From: Halocaridina rubra
Lineage: Eukaryota; Arthropoda; Malacostraca; Decapoda; Atyidae
Reading direction: 5' to 3'
Assembly: GCA_037179515.1 (NCBI GenBank)
Contig: JAXCGZ010022658.1
Coordinates: 183,501 to 247,500, forward strand
Length of the DNA stretch: 64,000 nucleotides
In this document: positions 56,733 to 64,000 of the stretch, in pieces
How the letters are laid out: each line of letters starts with the position of its first letter
How positions within the stretch are numbered: position 1 is the first letter of the stretch
Position numbers and translations under genes: made by a program
The notes under the pieces: generated by a model
The model's input: the letters and a program-made list of their open reading frames with translations, nothing else
What the model was told of the DNA's origin: nothing
Databases searched by the model: none

Positions 56733-57510
56733 GATCTAAGGAGAATTATTGGAATAGATATCATGATAGTAATGCAGAGGTATATTAAAACCCAGCAGAG
56801 AGCTGGATATTTATTACACATCATTTATAATCCCTTCACATCTAACAGGTCATTACACCCTCCATCTCTGTTTCTCTTAACAGCCTGATAAAGGCGGTCT
56901 TATTTTATAATTTTTTTGCCCATCCTGGTATCACAATAATCTTTAAAAAAAAAAAATGGCCAAAAAAAATCCGCGATGCACTGAATCCGCGATAGGTGAA
57001 CCGCGAAATAGCGAGGGATTGCTGTATATACAGTTTTCCCCCGGTTATTCGCATTTCTTGGTTCGCGTTCTCACTGTATCGCATTTTTTTTTTTTGATAA
57101 GTTATTATTTTATTTTATGGGTATATGCTAAAATATTAAAATGTTAAAAACAAAATTCTCAGTATTTAATTTTTTTTATTGAAAAAAAAACCATATTTCA
57201 TGATCTAATTGATAAAAATAATTTATTTCCCAGCCTATGAATAATAAAACAGTAAAAAATAGAAAAAAATATAAATTTAGATAGATAGATAGATAGATAG
57301 ATAGATACGTTTATTGACCACCTCTTTTGAAAGGTACAGTATAATCTTTACAAAAGGAATATTTGGTCCAAATTACAATGAATAAATACAATAGATTTTG
57401 TACAATCATCAAATAAGTATATGAATTTTAAATTAATATACATTGTACTAATAACTGAATGATATACGTACGCACAGTATAACTCACATTATTGCATCAT
57501 GCGAAATAGT

Positions 57511-58044
57511 GTTCGATAGCGTACAATGTATTGGGGTTGCAGCTACGTGAGCTAGCATATATATTTATATTTCCAGTAGTTTCATGATTTTATTGATAAA
57601 GAAACGTATTTGTTAGCCTAAGAATAATAAAAGAGTAAAAAATAGTAAAAAACATAAATACTAACAGTATTGCAACATGTAAAATACGATACCGCTATCA
57701 GCGTTTCAGACAAAGACTCGTTCAGTCTAACTCACTTGTGCGCCGTTCACGTTGTGCTTATTAAACGTTTTGCTTGTGTTCGATAGCGTACAATGTATTG
57801 GGGTCGCAGCTACGTGAGCTAGCATGTATATTTATATTTCCAGTAGTTTCATGATTTCATTGATAAAAAACGTATTTGTTAGCCTAAGAATAATAAAAGA
57901 GTAAAAAATAGTAAAAAAAAACATAAATACTAACAGTATTGCAACATGTAAAATACGATACCGCTATCAGCGCTTCGGACAAAGGCTTCCACCATCTTCC
58001 ATTGTCTCGCCTCACTCGTGTGCGCCATTCACGTTGTGCTTATT
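57511..58044 (+). repeat. 267-bp tandem repeat, two copies
   Basis: GTTCGATAGCGTACAATGTA starts at 57511 and 57778. The units share GCTACGTGAGCTAGCAT and AAATACGATACCGCTATCAG. Diverged copies in opposite orientation occur at 62495-63110. Confidence 0.93.
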
Positions 58045-58098
58045 GTTATTAATATGTTTTGCTTGTGATTTTTTTACTCGCATATTTTAACCTTTGCA

Positions 58099-58248
58099 AT
58101 GCCTCCCAAGCATCCTTCATCTTCTAAGGCTTCTTGTAGTGAGCCTAAGCGGCAATGGAAAATGTTAACCATTGTAGATAAAGTGAAACTTTTAGATATG
58201 TTGAAAGAAGGAAAAAAGTTTGTGGATGTCGGCCGCTATTTTACGTAA
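58099..58248 (+). pseudogene. pogo/Tigger-type transposase, first 49 codons
   Basis: ATG at 58099. It begins MPPKHPSSSKASCSEPKRQW and then KMLTIVDKVKLLDMLKEGKK and FVDVGRYF, matching the start of the transposase at 62257 (MPTKHHSSSKASGSEPKQQ...). This is the CENP-B-type helix-turn-helix. The frame stops at TAA 58246-58248, where the internal deletion joins the 3' region. Confidence 0.78.
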
Positions 58249-58523
58249 ACGTAAAAATTATTGTAAAATAGTGTACCTATGTATGTCAAGTCATCATCAC
58301 CTCATTCACGGTAAGTTTTCCTATCACTTTCATAAAAAAATTATGTTGCTTGCTGTTATTTATAATGTAAAGGGTGTTTTTTTAACAGTACAGGGAGGAT
58401 TTACACAGTGTAAGCATAAAAATATATTAAAATATCTATGTACATATAGGCTGATCCTACTCCACGGATTTCCTGGTTCGCGCCGGGTCCTGGAACCAAA
58501 CTACCGCGGTATGGGGGGGAACA

Positions 58524-59442
<919 letters not shown>

Positions 59443-59489
59443 TAAATCTGGGTGCGCGTGTGTGTGGATGGGTGGGTGAGATTGCTTAA

Positions 59490-60230
59490 CTGTAATTTCC
59501 TAATTGTGTTTAGGGGAAAGAAGCTTATGTTAGTAACTCCCAGTGGCCTGTTCACTTCCATTTTTATACTCGGTGATACTTATCATATTTGAATTGAGTT
59601 AGCATTAACTACCTCCTTGATTAGCAATTTCCAATCATCACCTACTCCCACACAAAAAAACAATTCCTTATGTCTTGCAAGGAAGTTTTCTTACAAAGCT
59701 TCAAACTATAACCTCAAGTCCTAGAGCCAGCCATATCAAAATATTGATCCCTATCCACACTGTCAATACCATGCAGGAGTTTAAAAACCATCACTATATC
59801 CCCTTTCATTCTTCTAGCTTTGAGTGATGGATTCCAATTCCTTCAGCCTCTCCTCGTAACTGAGATTGTGTATTTCTGGCACCAGTTTCATGGCTTGTAT
59901 TTGAACTTTTTCTGGGTTATTTATGTGCTTTTTCAAGTGTGGATTCCAAAAAGGGGGCTGCATATACAAACTTTGGCTTCACATAAGGTACATAATTATT
60001 TCTGAACATTTCCTTGTTCATGTGCCTGATGGTTACCCTTGTATTTCTTAAGAAAGTATATGCTACCCTTGCTATCCCATTTATATGCATTTCCGGAGAC
60101 AAATCTGCCAATATCTTTACTCTTAAATGTCTCATTCTCCGTCTCTTGAAGTTCTGCACATTCTGATAAGTATCCAAGCTTGGGCCTTCTTACACTTGTA
60201 CCCATTCTCATTACCTCACATTTAGGAGTG
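59490..60230 (-). pseudogene. LINE copy C (same family as A and B), RT C-terminus
   Basis: The complement starts at the tail (CACAATTAGGAAATTACAG near 59490) and gives decayed RT C-terminal coding: KYFFSVRV-like, DLSPEMHINGI, HMNKEMFRNNYVPYVKPKF and RMGTSVRRPKLGY. It is broken at 60230 by a pogo-type transposon and resumes at 63211. It is older and more diverged than copies A and B. Confidence 0.85.
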
Positions 60231-60508
60231 CAGTGATCCCTCGTTTATCGCGGGAGTTCGGTACCGGGCCTGGCTGCGATAGGTGAATTTTGGCGAAGTA
60301 GGATCACCCTATATACATAGGTATTTCACATTTATTTTTACCTTTACTGTATAAACCCTCCCTGCACTGTTAAAAACCACCCTTTACTTTATTAATAACA
60401 GCATGCAAGCGTAAATATATATGAACGTTATAGGTAAACCTACCGAGAATGAGGTGATGATGACGTGTATAGACTCCAGAGGAAATTATTCTGCAGTCAA
60501 TGACAGCT

Positions 60509-62257
60509 TTATGGCTGCTTTTTGCGAGAGAAGAACATGGTATTGGGGAGTTGCTGTCGCTGTTTCTTCTTTTGTTGGAAGATGCTCTTGTAAGGAATCA
60601 TGGCATCGTCGAGAAGATTGCAGAAGGTCACCGAATGAACCATATTATTGTCATGTTCTTGCGAGAGTTGTTGGACTGCTTTCACATGTTCATACATGGC
60701 TGCCAGACGTTCGAGTGTAAGGCCAGGTTCTTTGATTTCTTTGTGCATTTCCTCTGTTTGCTCTTCTTTCTCTTTGCTCGCTGATTTTGTCATTTCCTCC
60801 AAGTCTTCACCAGTCAAAGGCTGCAAGTGGCAATCGATCAGTTTATTCACGTCTTAATGAGTCATATCTTTAAAACCTTCTCCTCCTAGCAATGCAGCCA
60901 ACTTCACAGCTTTTGCAACTGCCAAGTCATGGACTTTGTCAGGAGCGAATCCCTTGTAGTCGTAGTTGACTACGAGCCACAAGTTCTTCCAGCTGGCATT
61001 GACTGTGGCCGGCTTCATTTCATTGATTGCATTCTGAATATTTTAAAGGCATGTAGCAATCGTGTAGTTATGCCAGTAAGTCTTCATTGAGAATTCTTTG
61101 TCCGAATCCATGGATTCAACCAGGTTCGCCAGGGCATTTCGTGTGTAGAGGGCCTTGAACGCACGAATAATGCCTTGATCCATAGGCTGAATCAGTGATG
61201 TCATATTCGGTGGCAAGAACTCTACTTGAACACCGTCATATTCGAGATGACCCAAAAGAAGGACTTTATATTCAAGGCCCTTTTCTGCAAAATAAATTTT
61301 GATTTGAGGGATAAAGCATTATTGAAACCAGTATGATGTGATTCTTTTCGTGATCCAGGCCTTAGGGTTATGCATCCAATACACCGGCAGCAGATTCTTA
61401 TTCTTAGTCTTCAAAGCCCTAGGGTTCTTAGACTTGTAGATAAGCCTGGGCTTTAACATGAAGCCCACAGCATTTCCGCACATGATGAGGGTAATGCGAC
61501 CTTTGTGCACTTTAAATCCTAGGGCTTTAGCTTCTTCCTTGAAGAGAAAAGTGCGAGACGACATTCTCTTCCAAAATAACCCAGTCTCATCCATGTTAAA
61601 CATTTGCTCAGGAGCATATTCCCCTTCAGCGATAATTTTCTTAAAATCGTTGTTCATATAATCGTCAGCTGCAGCTGTATCTGCAGAGGCAGCTTTGCCA
61701 TGCACCGAAACGCTCTTTAGGCCATAGCGTTTTTGAAATTTGGTGAACCATCACTTGCTTGCCACAAACGATTGTTTCCTTGGTGGAAAATTGCTGGAGG
61801 GTCCTGGTTGTGGGTCGTCGATATCTTCTTCTCTCTCCTCCTCTCCACGGTCGCCACTGTCGTCGTCGGGTTCGTTTGCAGCAAATGTATTGTACAGCTT
61901 CTTTGCGCTTGTTTGTATGATATTGCTGTCTACGCTGATGTTCTTGTTTCTACAATCAACAATCCACAGGGCCAAAGCAGATTCCATCTGCACTATTATC
62001 TTATTGTGGGGTGTTACGACCCTCTTCTCTGTTTTACTAAATGAAATAGTCGCTGTTTTCCTGATATTTGCCTCGTCTTTTTTGATGTAGCGAACAGTAG
62101 ATTCGTTGAGGCCAAAATGGCAGCCGACATCCGCAAACCTTCTTCCTTCCTTCAGCATATCTAACAGTTTTATCTTATCTGCTATGGTCAACATCTTCCT
62201 TTGCTGCTTAGGCTCACTACCAGAAGCCTTAGAAGATGAATGATGCTTGGTAGGCAT
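60509..62257 (-). pseudogene. pogo/Tigger-type transposase, several breaks
   Basis: ATG at 62257 starts MPTKHHSSSKASGSEPKQ. The DNA-binding part has two helix-turn-helix regions: KMLTIADKIKLLDMLKEGRR to STVRYIKKDEANI, then ESALALWIVDCRNKN. An acidic linker (DDDSGDRGEEEREED) follows. After a frameshift near 61750 the catalytic core gives FNMDETGLFWKRMS (first Asp at about 61605), KGRITLIMCGNAVGF and, past a stop at 61318, FLPPNMTSLIQPMDQGII (third Asp at about 61190). The segment that should read DNAPGH is missing between KVLLL and GHLEY (about 61255), so the second catalytic Asp is lost. Two more stops follow, then a Glu/Lys-rich C-terminus ending at 60509. Confidence 0.88.
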
Positions 62258-62494
62258 TGCAGAGGTTGAAAAAAGTGAGTAAAAAAAATCACAATCACAA
62301 CGTATTAAGAAGCACAACGCGAACGGTGCACATGTGAGTTAGACTGAACGGGTGAGGCGAGACAATGGAAGATGGTAGGAGAACCAGGCTTCAATCAAAA
62401 AGCCAATCAGACCCCATGATACAGAACATACAGAAAAACAATTATGTGATTCGTCGTCTCCCACCCTTTCAGCCAATAGCGTCCCAAGAACTAT

Positions 62495-63110
62495 CTCACG
62501 TAGGTGCGAGCCTTTTCGTTTTCCAAGATGCCAATACAGTGAACGCTATCGTACAGTCTTTCACATAGTGCAATACTGCGAGTTATATGTTTAAATTTAT
62601 ATTTTTTTTACTATTTTTTACTGTTTTATTATTCTTAGGCTAGGAAATACTTTTTTTTTATCAATGAATTAATGAAAATACTGAAAACTTTAATATATAC
62701 AGTACTAGCTCACGTAGTGCGACCCTTTTCGTTTTCCGAAACGCTGATGCCGGTATCGTATTTTGCATGGTGCAATACTGTGAGTTATATGTTTAAATTT
62801 ATGCTCTTTACTATTTTTTACTGTTTTATTATTCTTAGGCTAAGAAATAAATTTTTTTTATAAATAAAATAATGAAAATACTGAATATTTTAATATGTGC
62901 TAGCTCACATAGGTGCGAAACTTTGCGTTTTCCGAAACGCCACTACAATATCGCACGTTCTATGGTGCAGTTACATGTTTAAATTTATGTTTTTTACTAT
63001 TTCTTACTGTTTTATTATTATTAGGCTTGGAAATATTTTTGTTATCAATAAAATAATGAAAAAAATATTTTTTTTCAATAAAAGAATGAAAATACTGAAA
63101 ATTTAAATTT
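62495..63110 (-). repeat. about 200-bp subterminal tandem repeat, three diverged copies
   Basis: TTACTGTTTTATTATTCTTAGG recurs at about 62617, 62816 and 63003, each preceded by ATATGTTTAAATTTAT and by a TTTTCGTTTTCCGAAACGC-like piece. It is the 5' region of the minus-strand transposon and is related to 57511-58044. Confidence 0.85.
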
Positions 63111-63210
63111 CTTAATATTTTAATATTCTCGCATATACCCAGAAAAAAAAAAAGCTCGCCAAAAAAAACCGCGATGCACTGAATTCGCGATAGGTGAACC
63201 GTGATATAGC

Positions 63211-63250
63211 ATTTCATTAGCCACTTATCTGACCATTCATCCAGACTATT
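63211..63250 (-). pseudogene. LINE copy C continued after the transposon
   Basis: The complement reads GAATGGTCAGATAAGTGGCTAATG, matching the EWSEKWLM coding of copies A and B (GAGTGGTCAGAAAAGTGGCT). About 20 bases of LINE plus the transposon end are missing at the junction. Confidence 0.8.
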
Positions 63251-63255
63251 TACCG

Positions 63256-63322
<67 letters not shown>

Positions 63323-63370
63323 CATTATTATTATTATTATTATTATTATTGTTATTATTATTATTATTGT
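63256..63370. repeat. (ATT)n microsatellite
   Basis: ATT units with rare C/G substitutions, beginning where LINE copy C similarity ends. Confidence 0.97.
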
Positions 63371-63424
63371 TATGCAGTTTACTGAAGGTTTATTATTATT
63401 ACTATAATGCATGTTATTTAATGT

Positions 63425-63562
<138 letters not shown>

Positions 63563-63789
63563 ACTGTATATATATATTTACTCGACTATTTTTTTTGTTA
63601 TATCAAGTTTTTGTTTTATTACAGATTTTTTGTATTATTCTATTTTTGAAATGTTTTAATAACCACTTGATTTCGGGGAACGGTGAGTACCAGACTCCCA
63701 GAAATCGTTATCATTGTTCATGACCATTATCGTAATTTCTTTTATCAGCTTTATTGCATTTCTTCAGTGTATTGCTTTAATTGTCTCTC

Positions 63790-63912
<123 letters not shown>

Positions 63913-64000
63913 TAGTGATTGTTGACCCACTAGCCTTATCTGTAAACTCATTTCAAGCTACCTTTTATAAAGTTTACCTAATATATATATATATATATAT

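Larger units (their letters stand above)
60231..63210 (-). mobile_element. pogo/Tigger-type transposon with near-complete transposase
   Basis: The left end CAGTGATCCCTCGTTTATCG is the 3' end of the minus-strand element. The right end keeps GCGATAGGTGAACCGTGATATAGC but lacks the last dozen or so bases. The same terminal motifs occur in the elements at 55559 and 57031. It splits LINE copy C. Confidence 0.88.

Overview
This window looks like eukaryotic, repeat-dominated genomic DNA, most likely arthropod and probably a decapod crustacean. That is an inference. It rests on very long (TA)n, (ATT)n, (GA)n and (CT)n arrays, short (TTAGG)n/(CCTAA)n telomere-type runs, several tRNA-derived SINE families, and a crowd of CR1/L2, RTE, I and Jockey-like LINEs beside Tigger/pogo DNA transposons. 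I found no convincing host protein gene, rRNA or genuine tRNA gene. Almost every real coding signal belongs to a transposable element, and many elements are nested.

Layout. 0-3 kb: minus-strand Ty3/gypsy element (gag, protease, RT, RNase H; frameshifted; cut by the window edge). 3.4-5.3 kb: TA arrays holding two tRNA-derived SINE families. 5.3-14.8 kb: a decayed plus-strand CR1-like LINE. Its SGNH-esterase ORF1 is split by a 5'-truncated minus-strand I-clade LINE with an intact 1,234-codon ORF2, and a foldback MITE with telomere-like runs lies between its ORF1 and ORF2. 14.8-18.2 kb: a third SINE family, then LINE copy A, whose 5' end forms a roughly 400-bp palindrome. 18.2-20.9 kb: a diverged inverted-repeat pair bracketing a decayed LINE, itself split by a CR1 tail. 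21-34 kb: AT-rich DNA with SINEs, foldback MITEs, a pogo-like element nested in a Tigger-like element (25.2-27.4 kb), and a decayed RTE LINE with a (GA)n expansion in its coding region. 34.7-38.4 kb: LINE copy B, near-identical to copy A. 40.7-43.9 kb: remnants of two Ty3/gypsy pol regions. 44.4-49.0 kb: the best-preserved element, an L2/CR1-like LINE whose two ORFs share one frame, separated by one UAG in a CAR-YYA context. 49.0-52.6 kb: an internally deleted Tigger-like element containing a Jockey-like LINE. 53.7-54.1 kb: one inverted plus three direct copies of a roughly 117-bp unit. 55.6-63.2 kb: three related pogo/Tigger elements, one a giant foldback and one inserted into LINE copy C. 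63.2-64 kb: microsatellites.

The genes do not form a host pathway. They are retrotransposon machinery (endonuclease, reverse transcriptase, RNase H, nucleic-acid-binding ORF1 proteins) and DNA transposases, mostly dead, with SINEs and MITEs presumably mobilised in trans. The most interesting candidate is the UAG-CAA-UCA junction of the 44-49 kb LINE: its endonuclease/RT frame has no AUG before the catalytic endonuclease Asn, so stop-codon readthrough is a plausible expression route.
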